Below the pieces are notes generated by a model, which was not told the origin of the DNA, searched no databases, and worked only from the letters and a program-made list of their open reading frames with translations. Positions 44,068 to 51,348 of a stretch of 64,000 bases of DNA are shown piece by piece. Source of the DNA: Tabrizicola piscis (GTDB lineage Bacteria; Pseudomonadota; Alphaproteobacteria; Rhodobacterales; Rhodobacteraceae); assembly GCF_003940805.1 (NCBI RefSeq), contig NZ_CP034328.1:1054001-1118000 (forward strand), written 5' to 3'. A program made the translations under genes and the position numbers. Each line of letters begins with the position of its first letter. The first letter of the stretch is position 1.

Positions 44068-44388
44068 ATGACCCGCCCCCTGACCCTGCTTGCCTGCCTG
44101 TCTGCCGCCGCGCTCTCCGCTTGTGTCGAGACCGGCGACCCGATGCCGATGCCTGCGGTGACCGGCGGAAATCTGACATCGGTCGCGGCAAACGCCTGCC
44201 GATCGGCGATTGCCAAGCAGACGGGCAAATCGGTTTCGGACGTTGCCGTGTTTGATGTGGCAGAATCCGAAGCCGGCGTCGGTGTCATGGCCACCGTTGC
44301 CGGGGCCGAGGCCCCATGGTCCTGCCAGTCTAGCCCTGATGGCCGGGTCGCTGGAGTGATGTACACAGGCAGCGAAGGCTCGCTGTGA
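44068..44388 (+). CDS. Small outer-membrane-type lipoprotein
   Basis: 106 residues; ribosome site AAAGGA. The signal peptide ends in the lipobox LSAC (LTLLACLSAAALSAC), so the mature protein starts at the lipidated Cys. The rest (SVAANACRSAIAKQTGKSVS, then VMATVAGAEAPWSCQSSPDG) has two further cysteines that could form a disulfide, followed by YTGSEGSL. It resembles small hypothetical lipoproteins common in Rhodobacteraceae. Function unknown. Confidence 0.75.
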   Translation: MTRPLTLLACLSAAALSACVETGDPMPMPAVTGGNLTSVAANACRSAIAKQTGKSVSDVAVFDVAESEAGVGVMATVAGAEAPWSCQSSPDGRVAGVMYTGSEGSL

Positions 44389-44461
44389 TCACACTGCACT
44401 GACGTGTCCGGCAAGAAGCTTTGTGACATTTCCCGCCTGTGTTCCCCGGCAAGGGCACGCT

Positions 44462-44815
44462 TGACGACCGTGGCAACCTGGCTGCCATCATTCTTGAAGC
44501 GCTAAGTGCCTTACTCGACCGGCTTCATCACGCGCGCGACGGCTTGGCATCGACATTGGCGCTTTGGCATCGGTCGCCACCAAGGGCCACTTCTCGCAGC
44601 GCGCTGCGGCACTAGCGCTGAACGAACGCCAGATCAAGATGCTGAACCGGCTGCTCGACGGGGTCGAAGGCAAGATGACGTCATCAAAGTAGGCGCTGAT
44701 TGCCAAATGCCTGCGAGACAAGGCGAACCATGACATCGCGGCGCAGCCGGACCACCAGCTGCTGCGAAGAGGCGACGGTAGCGGTCGCAGCACGCACTAT
44801 GAACTGGCCCTGTGA
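44462..44815 (+). pseudogene. Remnant of a Fic-family protein (C-terminal winged helix)
   Basis: Reading to the TGA at 44813, the frame gives LNERQIKMLNRLLDGVEGKM, TSSK, a TAG stop where Trp is usual, then ALIAKCLRDKANHDIAAQ and GRSTHYEL. This is the C-terminal DNA-binding part of DUF4172-type Fic proteins (ending GGRSTxYxL). Upstream pieces are scrambled and no Fic HPFxxGNGR motif is left. It is a decayed gene at the boundary of the mobile region. Confidence 0.65.
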
Positions 44816-44882
44816 CGGAATCAGGGATCAAATCCTCACATGAGGGGCTCGCAAAACATTGCCTATTTTTGACCGGTCCTTT

Positions 44883-44988
44883 GCAACGCAAAGGGCCCCG
44901 CTGGCTGGCGGGGCGTACGTCATTGATCGGCATAGAAGGATTTGGTTGCGGGGGCGGGATTTGAACCTGCGGCCTTCAAGTTATGAGC
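44883..44988 (-). repeat. Left att-like repeat: 3' half of a tRNA-Met gene plus its hairpin
   Basis: On the minus strand GGCTCATAACTTGAAGG is followed by the T-arm and acceptor end GGTTCAAATCCCGCC-CCCGCAACCA, that is anticodon loop (CAU) to CCA. The 5' half is absent and the T-stem has one mismatch, so it is not a functional tRNA. A GC hairpin (GCCCCGC-TGGCTG-GCGGGGC, 44895-44914) lies where the tRNA terminator would be. The same arrangement recurs at 50923-51027. Such 3'-half tRNA copies are the usual trace of integrase-mediated insertion. Confidence 0.75.
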
Positions 44989-45128
44989 CGTGACTGTGAC
45001 ATAAGGATGAAATCAATGAAAACAAAAACATATCGCGCAACCATTTGCAATGTGTACTATATCGCATGACACCCGTCGAGTTTCACCGCTCTTCGCAGGG
45101 AGTTGGCAGCGTCGGACCTAAACCATCG

Positions 45129-45148
45129 GTTGACTAAGCGTTGACAAG
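45129..45148. repeat. 20-bp tandem GTTGAC element near the left island end
   Basis: GTTGACTAAGCGTTGACAAG is two GTTGAC units 11 bases apart. A copy with 18 of 20 bases identical lies at 50897-50916, next to the other tRNA fragment. Candidate integrase or excisionase arm sites. Confidence 0.5.
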
Positions 45149-45186
45149 CCGAAAACGCACCCGAAGACGCATAATCGAAACCTCTA

Positions 45187-46566
45187 TCACGGCAACGGTG
45201 CAGACGGCTTGAGAACCCAGGGCTGGCTGCGCTGCGTTAAGTTTACGCAGCGGTCCGCTGGTGCAAGGACCCCGGGTGCAAGCGGGCCACTGATACCGCA
45301 AACGCTGTCGAGAAGCTGCCTTTGATCCTCTGAAAGGCGTTCTAGATCCAGATTCGTCAGGCTAGATCGTGCCGCCTGAAAAGCTTGGCCGATCGCAATG
45401 GGAACACTTTGGCCATAGCTTGCCGCCTGTTCCGCGAGGCGCATGACCCCACGAATTCGCTCATCACTTTGGGACAGGAGACGTCGGACCCGATCCGACC
45501 TAGTGACCGCAGCACGCAATGCGGCGCTGGACTCCACTTCATCAAACGAAGTGAGTTCCTCGACTGCGGCAACGACTTCTCCATAAGCTGACGCGAGCCC
45601 ACTAGAAGAGGATTCGGCCGCGTCAACAGACCGGATCGCATCGGCTACCCGCCGTTCGCGCGCCAGACTCTGCACCAGTTCCAACTGAGCCTCGACAGCC
45701 AATGAAATTGCAGCGGCGATCTCTGTGGGCACCTTGCGATGTTCCTCTTCAGAAAGCTCCGATGAAGCGTCCGAAAGCTCGCCCGCCGTTGTTCGATTAC
45801 GCGCGTGCCTAAACACTCCAGCCGCAAGTGACAGCCGTTGGAACTTCGCGGTAGCCATAGCTGCTTCGATTGCGGATATTGCCTCTAGCTCGGCGGCATC
45901 CGCACGCGCATGATCCAGAGGCAGCAATGCTCCAAGTGCCTTGTTCGCAGAAGTTAGAGCAGCCGCCCCGGGTTCAGCAGAAAGACGGCGGCTTGCGGCG
46001 ACCACGTCAGTCAACCGTCGATCGCTTGTCTGCTGTTCAGCCAGAGCAGATTGGCCTGCGGTCATCAACACCTTCTGCTCTTGAGATGCCAGAGACCGGT
46101 CTTCGGGAGTCAGCGCGGTATAGGCATTGGCGACATCATCAACGAGGCGCGAAACCACATTCGACCGCCAAGCAGTAATGGCCTCAGCAAGGGCTTCCCA
46201 TCGTCCCTGCCGGGTGAGGTTCTCACCTAGGTAAGCGTCAACTGACGCGAGCATCGTTTTCCTGTCCGAGCTTGAAGCGTCTGACATTGTGAAGACACCA
46301 AAAGACTCCCGAAGTGCAAAAAGCTGATCCACAGGTACTGCCTGCCCATTCGCAATGGTCGACGCCGCTGAAGCCAGTTGCATCCAAATCTGCTCGCTAT
46401 CTTTCAGGGCGGAAGCACAGTCGGAGGAAGTAGAAATAGCGCCATCATGCACCGGAAGCATACGGTCGCGATCAACGTCAGTCAGTGCCGTTGACGCAGC
46501 AAGCAACTCCCTGCAACTCGGTGCAGAATCCAAGGGCTTGGATATTCTCAAGGCAGCCTCTGCCAC
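45187..46566 (-). CDS. Helical extracytoplasmic-type domain, in frame with the preceding HEPN-S16 gene
   Basis: 459 residues from a GTG that lacks a visible ribosome site. The sequence is almost entirely alpha-helical, Ala/Ser/Glu-rich (LVDDVANAYTALTPEDRSLA, HARADAAELEAISAIEAAMA), with isolated cysteines near both ends (APSCREL, SSDCASA, DSVCGIS, ADRCVNL) that might form disulfides. I know no family. The same frame is open upstream for 20 codons (ending in a run QASDERLVRV) back to the TAA that ends the HEPN-S16-TM protein. It therefore looks like the original C-terminal half of that protein, placed beyond its membrane helix and separated by one stop codon. Confidence 0.6.
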   Translation of the reverse strand: MAEAALRISKPLDSAPSCRELLAASTALTDVDRDRMLPVHDGAISTSSDCASALKDSEQIWMQLASAASTIANGQAVPVDQLFALRESFGVFTMSDASSSDRKTMLASVDAYLGENLTRQGRWEALAEAITAWRSNVVSRLVDDVANAYTALTPEDRSLASQEQKVLMTAGQSALAEQQTSDRRLTDVVAASRRLSAEPGAAALTSANKALGALLPLDHARADAAELEAISAIEAAMATAKFQRLSLAAGVFRHARNRTTAGELSDASSELSEEEHRKVPTEIAAAISLAVEAQLELVQSLARERRVADAIRSVDAAESSSSGLASAYGEVVAAVEELTSFDEVESSAALRAAVTRSDRVRRLLSQSDERIRGVMRLAEQAASYGQSVPIAIGQAFQAARSSLTNLDLERLSEDQRQLLDSVCGISGPLAPGVLAPADRCVNLTQRSQPWVLKPSAPLP

Positions 46567-46623
46567 GCGGACTAAGCGTTCATCACTCGCCTGAGCTTGA
46601 ATCGGGTCCAGTCTGGAAGCACC

Positions 46624-48132
46624 TTACCACTCGCTTACCGCGAACGCTCCGCCCAAAAGGACTGCACCTGCAACGACCGCCGCAGCGAGTGCCGGTCGTC
46701 TGGAGTGTCTTACGGCGACGCCTGAACTGCTCGGATCAGCATCTTCGTTCGTGTCAACGACTTCATCACCAACTGATTTGAGAACTTGCGGGCGTGTCCT
46801 TTCGTCCACGAGCAGAGGATCAGCGCCCGCGGCGAAGATGTCGTGCAACTCATCGACGTGAGTAACAGCGCGCCATTCGAACTGCACTTGATCAAGCAAT
46901 TCACGTGTCTGAGCATCCGACGCATCAAGATTTTCTTTAGGAAATATGAAGAACGATCCGGACGGGGCAGAGCGCACAAGCAACCGGACCTTTGCTTGGA
47001 ACTCGTCAACCTGGATCACCGTGCCCTGACCATCACGCTCCAGAATTCCAGTTGCCACGATATGTCGACCCGCCAAACCTTCGGCTACGCCATATCGAGC
47101 AGTCTTGTCGGCGATGGCTGCGGCCAATCCAAAGCTGTTCCCGCCAAAGTCACTCGGGTCAATCCGGGCACGGGTAGATTGCTCAGTCCTTGAGCCATCA
47201 AGCTCGTGATGGCGGGCATCCGCAATGATCTGGTGGTACCCATTGTTGCGCTCGACCCCTGAGAACGTCGAAGCAAACGTGATCCGGCCAGTGGGCGATG
47301 AGTATGTAGATGTGCTGATGACGCCGTAATCACTTTCATCGTCAGACAAGGCTGAAACAATAGGAAAGAGCACGACACCCTTCGCCGGGGAAGGAATGGC
47401 ATGCCTGCGTCGCCCATTCAGCATAGGCGCGGGCTGAATTGACTGTGGCCGGGAAGCAAGCTGACTTTGCACCGCCTCTGCCACGAGGCCGCGAATCTCG
47501 TCCTTGTCAGTTGTCGAGAGTTTTGGCGGAGCCTGCTTGGCGTGAGACAGCAACTCTTGCATCATCGTGAGGATCGTCCCCATCTCTGACGGTAGCGCTC
47601 CAGGCGTTGCGCCTGCATCCATTGCCTTGTTGATTGTGATGATCAGTTCATCCTCTGAGCTGATCAGCTTTTCGAGCGTCTTCAGCTTCGAAACCCCGGA
47701 TCGGCTGCCCAGAATATCGAGAAGAGTGATGGTTTCTTTCACATCCGCTAGAACCTGTTCCCGGCTTGGAGGAAGGTGCTGCTCGTGAGTCGTTCGGTTT
47801 CTGCTGTTTATCCTGCTGAAAGTCAGGTTTCTGATTGTGCTATTGCTCTCTCTGAACTCTCCAGCCCTCGCAAGCTGCTGCAAAATTATCATCGTCTTGT
47901 TGTGATCACAGTTGAAACCCTGATCACTGAATTCGACAGTCATGAACTTCTTGGTGCCGTCAGAATTCTTCTCTTCCGCATAGACACTGACCTTCCGGTT
48001 CAGGGTTTCGAGCCACGCCTTGCCCCATTTCGCCTTGAGAATCTCGGCAACTCGCAATCCAAGTTCGCGGCGCGCGATAAGTTGCACTTGCGCAAGAATT
48101 GCAGCTGCTTCAATCGGAAGACTCTCACTCAC
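46624..48132 (-). CDS. HEPN-like + Lon/S16-type protease domain + membrane anchor
   Basis: 502 residues. The N-terminal 140 are helical with RNRTTH at 111-116, which fits the Rx4-6H catalytic motif of HEPN ribonucleases and resembles SWT1-type HEPN regions (VLADVKETITLLDILG follows). A linker with coiled-coil character (190-230) leads to a Lon C-terminal-type fold: GGNSFGLAAAIADKTARYGV holds Ser333 in the GxSxG-like site, FQAKVRLL holds Lys381, and FFIFPKENLD is the conserved end of that domain. A hydrophobic helix (ALAAAVVAGAVLLGGAFAVS, 481-500) then anchors it, and the frame stops two residues later. No Lon AAA+ domain is present. The in-frame ORF downstream may be its lost sensor half. A defence or toxin role is inferred from the domain set and island setting. 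Confidence 0.6.
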   Translation of the reverse strand: MSESLPIEAAAILAQVQLIARRELGLRVAEILKAKWGKAWLETLNRKVSVYAEEKNSDGTKKFMTVEFSDQGFNCDHNKTMIILQQLARAGEFRESNSTIRNLTFSRINSRNRTTHEQHLPPSREQVLADVKETITLLDILGSRSGVSKLKTLEKLISSEDELIITINKAMDAGATPGALPSEMGTILTMMQELLSHAKQAPPKLSTTDKDEIRGLVAEAVQSQLASRPQSIQPAPMLNGRRRHAIPSPAKGVVLFPIVSALSDDESDYGVISTSTYSSPTGRITFASTFSGVERNNGYHQIIADARHHELDGSRTEQSTRARIDPSDFGGNSFGLAAAIADKTARYGVAEGLAGRHIVATGILERDGQGTVIQVDEFQAKVRLLVRSAPSGSFFIFPKENLDASDAQTRELLDQVQFEWRAVTHVDELHDIFAAGADPLLVDERTRPQVLKSVGDEVVDTNEDADPSSSGVAVRHSRRPALAAAVVAGAVLLGGAFAVSEW

Positions 48133-48168
48133 GGCTTTCCTACGCCCCTCTTGTTTTGCGAACTTGTC

Positions 48169-48705
48169 CTACAGCTCCAGGCGCAGGGTATGCCTCTTCA
48201 GCCTTTCCGCAGGTGTCTTGGACTGTTCTGCCCAAGCCCCACCGAAACACCCCTGATCATCGGGCACGCCCGACGCCCAGATAAGGCCACCGCTGTCCCG
48301 CAGCGTCACAACTGTCCTTGGAGGGAGAGTCACCAAATATGTCGATTCCAATTGGCACAAGATCGACCATTCTGCGCCTGGAAGATCATCGTGGAAGACG
48401 ACGACCGAAAAGCCCTTGCCCTGAACCTGCTGGACATCGTCGCCTTCACCAGAAGCCGCCAGCCTGCGCTCCGAGTAGCCGAGGCCAGCGCCTGCAATAG
48501 CCTCCGCCAACTCTCTCCGGACCTCCCGGCGGACAGCCAGAAAGTGATCCCGAGCGTCTGGGGACGACCACAACAACAACCGCTCTTCGACCGACAAAGG
48601 AGGATTGCCAGCCAGAGCGGACCTGATCCGATCATCGCTAAACGCGCCTTCGGCCGGTTCTTGGCCGCGCAGAATATCTGCAAAGAGTTTTGATCGCTTG
48701 TTCAT
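48169..48705 (-). CDS. Unidentified protein B of the HEPN-S16 operon
   Basis: 178 residues from the ATG at 48705, overlapping the stop of the upstream gene (ATGA). The N-terminal half is helical (LSVEERLLLWSSPDARDHFL, VRREVRRELAEAIAGAGL); the C-terminal half looks beta-rich (GFSVVVFHDDLPGAEWSILC, YLVTLPPRTVVTLRDSGGLI). It might be an adaptor or an anti-sigma-like soluble factor, but no family is recognised. It is 36 bases from the HEPN-S16 gene. It belongs to the same minus-strand operon. Confidence 0.65.
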   Translation of the reverse strand: MNKRSKLFADILRGQEPAEGAFSDDRIRSALAGNPPLSVEERLLLWSSPDARDHFLAVRREVRRELAEAIAGAGLGYSERRLAASGEGDDVQQVQGKGFSVVVFHDDLPGAEWSILCQLESTYLVTLPPRTVVTLRDSGGLIWASGVPDDQGCFGGAWAEQSKTPAERLKRHTLRLEL

Positions 48706-49283
48706 AAGATTTGTGGCCCCAGAAGTTTGTAGCGCAGGGTTTTGTCGAAGCACTCACGGATTGCCGCAGCACCCAGTTCGTATCGGTTGTTAAAGGTCGC
48801 CCGACCAATCCCCTTTCGGGTCATGTAGGCCGCCTTCTTTTCGCCGTGGGCTTCATCCAGACCTGCATCCACGGCCAGCACTTCGAACAGTTCCGGCTCC
48901 TTCTTGCGGAGCTGTTCGAGGCAGAAGTTCCCGGTCAGGTCGCGAACAAGGGCCTCTTCATTCTCCATCGCAAGTGTCGTCAGCGCATTGGCATATTCCG
49001 AAGCGGCCTTGTCCTGGCACTCTGGCAGGAACTCTTCGAAATATGCCCAAAGACCTGCGAGCGTGCGGTTCGGGATGTTTTTGTTTCCTTCGTACTGAAC
49101 CTTCAACTTCTCGAAGACAGCAAGCACGTGCTCGTCCGATCCGCGCAGAGCAAGCGGCGTGCTGGCGTTTTCGGGCGCAGTCGCAATTGTGTCGCTCACC
49201 CTCTTGACCGCCTCCCAGGTCTTCAGCCGGTGGGCTTGTGTTGCAAAACCTCGGACAAGAGCTGAAGTTGTCCGGGGGTTCAT
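48702..49283 (-). CDS. Unidentified protein A, first gene of the HEPN-S16 operon
   Basis: 193 residues from the ATG at 49283. It is mostly helical (TSALVRGFATQAHRLKTWEA, NRTLAGLWAYFEEFLPECQD, LTTLAMENEEALVRDLTGNF), with a basic C-terminal motif (MTRKGIGRATFNNRYELGA) that could contact nucleic acid. No family recognised. A 147-bp miniature transposable element begins two bases upstream of its start codon, so the native promoter and ribosome site are displaced and present expression is uncertain. Confidence 0.6.
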   Translation of the reverse strand: MNPRTTSALVRGFATQAHRLKTWEAVKRVSDTIATAPENASTPLALRGSDEHVLAVFEKLKVQYEGNKNIPNRTLAGLWAYFEEFLPECQDKAASEYANALTTLAMENEEALVRDLTGNFCLEQLRKKEPELFEVLAVDAGLDEAHGEKKAAYMTRKGIGRATFNNRYELGAAAIRECFDKTLRYKLLGPQIL

Positions 49284-49284
49284 G

Positions 49285-49431
49285 TGAATAGCCCCTAGTT
49301 TGCTAACCCCGATCCTCAACCTGGGCCACCGCATCGCGCTTGAACTCGTCTGGGAACTTCGTGCCGGACATCGCGTCCTCCTTGCTTCCAAAATTACCAA
49401 GCAAGGCGTCTACAAATCTAGGGGCTATTCA
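49285..49431. mobile_element. Miniature IS3-family element (147 bp) with 3-bp target repeats
   Basis: Ends are inverted repeats TGAATAGCCCCTAG (left) and CTAGGGGCTATTCA (right), flanked by a direct repeat ATG (49282-49284 and 49432-49434). The minus strand inside carries the start of an IS3-type OrfA (MSGTKFPDEFKRDAVAQVED, then a stop), after a good ribosome site. The element is therefore an internally deleted, non-autonomous IS3 relative that must be moved by a full-length copy elsewhere. Confidence 0.8.
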
Positions 49432-49562
49432 ATGACATGCTCAGAACGGCCTTACGCTACTCCACCCGGTCGTTCAGGACACAGGTCGCGACATCGTTCG
49501 TGCGGAGGTCAGATCAACCATTCTCCGCAGAGGGCGGAGAAAGTGACAAGGGAGCAAACTTT

Positions 49563-49583
49563 GATGGCAGTTCTATTGCCATC
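49563..49583. promoter_or_regulatory. Inverted repeat upstream of the Fic gene
   Basis: GATGGCA-GTTCTAT-TGCCATC is a perfect 7-bp inverted repeat about 140 bases before the Fic start. Related words (TTGATGGCAG near 49600, TTGATGACAG near 49700) recur in the same leader, suggesting a multi-site operator, possibly for autoregulation by the Fic protein. Confidence 0.45.
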
Positions 49584-49723
49584 TCTGTCGTCAATCTGGC
49601 TTGATGGCAGACTGATGACGACAACGCGCCTTGGCGTCAGAATGGCTCCCAATTCTGTTGCCAAGCTATCTTGGTGTGACTAGGTTATCGTCAAATCTCT
49701 TTGATGACAGAATCGGCACAAAT

Positions 49724-50857
49724 ATGGTCACCAAACCTTACGATCTGACAGATGCGGTCACCTATCATGTCGGCACCTTTCCCCCATCTGCCCTCGACTA
49801 CGAGGTTTTGCTCGGGCCACTCGAAGAGGCGGCGGCCTCCCTTGCGCGGTACGATACCAAGATGTCGGGCATGGTGAACAGCGAGTTGTTCCTCGCCCCC
49901 CTGCGCCGCCAGGATGCGGTCACCTCCTCCCGGATGGAAGGGACGATTTCGACCATCGAGGAACTGTACCGACTTGAAGCCGAAGAGGATGCAGGCAGCG
50001 CTGACCCTTACCGGGAGGCCCGCAACGACGACGTCGAGACCTACCTGTACTCCCGCGCGCTGCGGAATGCACAGCAGGCGCTGGCCGATGGAGCGCCGCT
50101 TGGCGAGCATCTGATCCGCACCGCCCACCAGCAGCTGCTGTCCTTCGGCCGGGGAGCCCGCAAGCGCCCCGGCAGCTACAAGGTTGAACAGAACTACATC
50201 GGGGACGAACGGCGGGGAAAGATCTACTACGTCCCGATCGCGCCGGAGCAACTGGGCCCGGCGATGGCCGAACTCGTCCGCTACATCAACGAGAGCGCGA
50301 TGCGGCCGCTGATCCGCACTGCCATCGCGCATGTGGAGTTCGAGGCCCTGCACCCTTTCGAAGACGGCAATGGCCGGATCGGTCGTATGCTGATCACCCT
50401 GATGCTCTGGAAACTTGGCGTCCTGCATCAGCCGAACTTTTTCGTGTCCGGTTACTTCGAGGCCCACAAGGACGAGTACATCGAGCGAATGCGTGCGGTT
50501 TCCGCCACAGGCGATTGGACCGGCTGGGTGGTATTCTTTCTCCAGGCGATGCACGCCCAAGCGACGGTCAACATCCAGACTGCGGACGCGATCTTCCGCC
50601 TGCACGGCGAGATGCGGGAACGGTTCCGCGAGGTGCTGAATTCGCAGTTCCACGATCAGGCGCTCGACTATGTGTTCGCGAGCCCAGTCTTCCGTAACGA
50701 CCGGTTTGTAGAACGATCGGGAATTCCTCCCTCATCCGCCCGCGCGCTCTCACGACGGCTTGTCGAGGCGGGCCTTCTGCGCACCATCGAAGCCGCATCC
50801 GGGCGCAGGGCCGCGATGTATGCCTTCGATCCGCTACTCGATCTGCTGAAGGTCTGA
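49724..50857 (+). CDS. Fic-family protein (AMP-transferase type) with N-terminal inhibitory helix
   Basis: 377 residues from the ATG at 49724. The active-site loop HPFEDGNGRIGR (His210) is intact, and the inhibitory motif SSRMEG (Ser68 to Gly73, pattern S/T-x3-E-G) marks a class II Fic with self-inhibition. A Fic_N region (LDYEVLLGPLEEAAASLARY) precedes it. The C-terminal winged helix (FVERSGIPPSSARALSRRLV) suggests DNA binding. Class II Fic proteins adenylylate or otherwise nucleotidylate proteins such as gyrase. It is divergent from the HEPN-S16 operon inside the att-bounded island; two hairpins follow it. Confidence 0.88.
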   Translation: MVTKPYDLTDAVTYHVGTFPPSALDYEVLLGPLEEAAASLARYDTKMSGMVNSELFLAPLRRQDAVTSSRMEGTISTIEELYRLEAEEDAGSADPYREARNDDVETYLYSRALRNAQQALADGAPLGEHLIRTAHQQLLSFGRGARKRPGSYKVEQNYIGDERRGKIYYVPIAPEQLGPAMAELVRYINESAMRPLIRTAIAHVEFEALHPFEDGNGRIGRMLITLMLWKLGVLHQPNFFVSGYFEAHKDEYIERMRAVSATGDWTGWVVFFLQAMHAQATVNIQTADAIFRLHGEMRERFREVLNSQFHDQALDYVFASPVFRNDRFVERSGIPPSSARALSRRLVEAGLLRTIEAASGRRAAMYAFDPLLDLLKV

Positions 50858-50865
50858 ATCAAGAA

Positions 50866-50890
50866 AGCCCCCGCTTCTCCGGGGGGCTCT
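50866..50890 (+). terminator. Terminator of the Fic gene
   Basis: AGCCCCC-loop-GGGGGCT followed by CTCTT, nine bases past the stop codon; a typical Rho-independent hairpin with a short T-run. Confidence 0.7.
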
Positions 50891-50896
50891 TCAAAC

Positions 50897-50916
50897 GTTG
50901 ACCAAGTGTTGACAAG
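50897..50916. repeat. 20-bp tandem GTTGAC element near the right island end
   Basis: GTTGACCAAGTGTTGACAAG, 18 of 20 bases shared with 45129-45148 and in the same orientation. It lies next to the second tRNA fragment. Confidence 0.5.
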
Positions 50917-50922
50917 ACTCCG

Positions 50923-51027
50923 GCAACGCAGAAAGCGCCCCGTGGGGCGCTGCGTATGTGATTGATATGTTTGTTAAATTTGGTTGCGGGGACAGGATTT
51001 GAACCTGTGACCTTCAGGTTATGAGCC
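50923..51027 (-). repeat. Right att-like repeat: second 3' half of tRNA-Met plus hairpin
   Basis: Minus strand: GGCTCATAACCTGAAGG, then the T-arm ACAGG-TTCAAAT-CCTGT (perfect stem) and CCCCGCAACCA. A hairpin AGCGCCCC-GT-GGGGCGCT (50934-50951) follows at the tRNA terminator position. It shares 42 of 47 tRNA bases and the flanking hairpin context with 44883-44988, about 6.04 kb away in the same orientation. The 5' half is again missing, so this too is an att copy, not a tRNA gene. Confidence 0.78.
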
Positions 51028-51348
51028 ACAATCCAAGCAATTTTGATAGCTTAGGAATTTCAACGGCTTACGGGCCAACCGTTTGATTCTCCGCGATCTC
51101 TATGTTCGCAGCGGGCAAGATTCGCCGTCTTTCGGCAGCAAACGTGGCGCAAAACATGCAGTGGCGGGTTGATGTGGCGTTGATGTGAAGAGATCAATGG
51201 TGAGATGACGATGACACTAATCGCTTTTGGGCGAAAATGGAGTTTTCCTGCCAAACATAGACAGACCTCACGAACTTGCACACTTAGCAATTTCGCCAAG
51301 CCCGGGTACCGCTGAAAACATTGGAACGAGGAAAGCCGGCTTGATTCC

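Noticed and set aside
43857..44429. 190-residue minus-strand frame
   Set aside because: Overlaps the lipoprotein gene, which has a ribosome site and a lipobox; the reverse frame has no recognisable sequence.
44943..45000. Intact tRNA-Met gene
   Set aside because: Only the 3' half (anticodon loop to CCA) is present; no acceptor 5' strand or D-arm can be found to the right.
50981..51060. Intact tRNA-Met gene
   Set aside because: Same as at 44943: the T-arm is perfect but the 5' half is missing.
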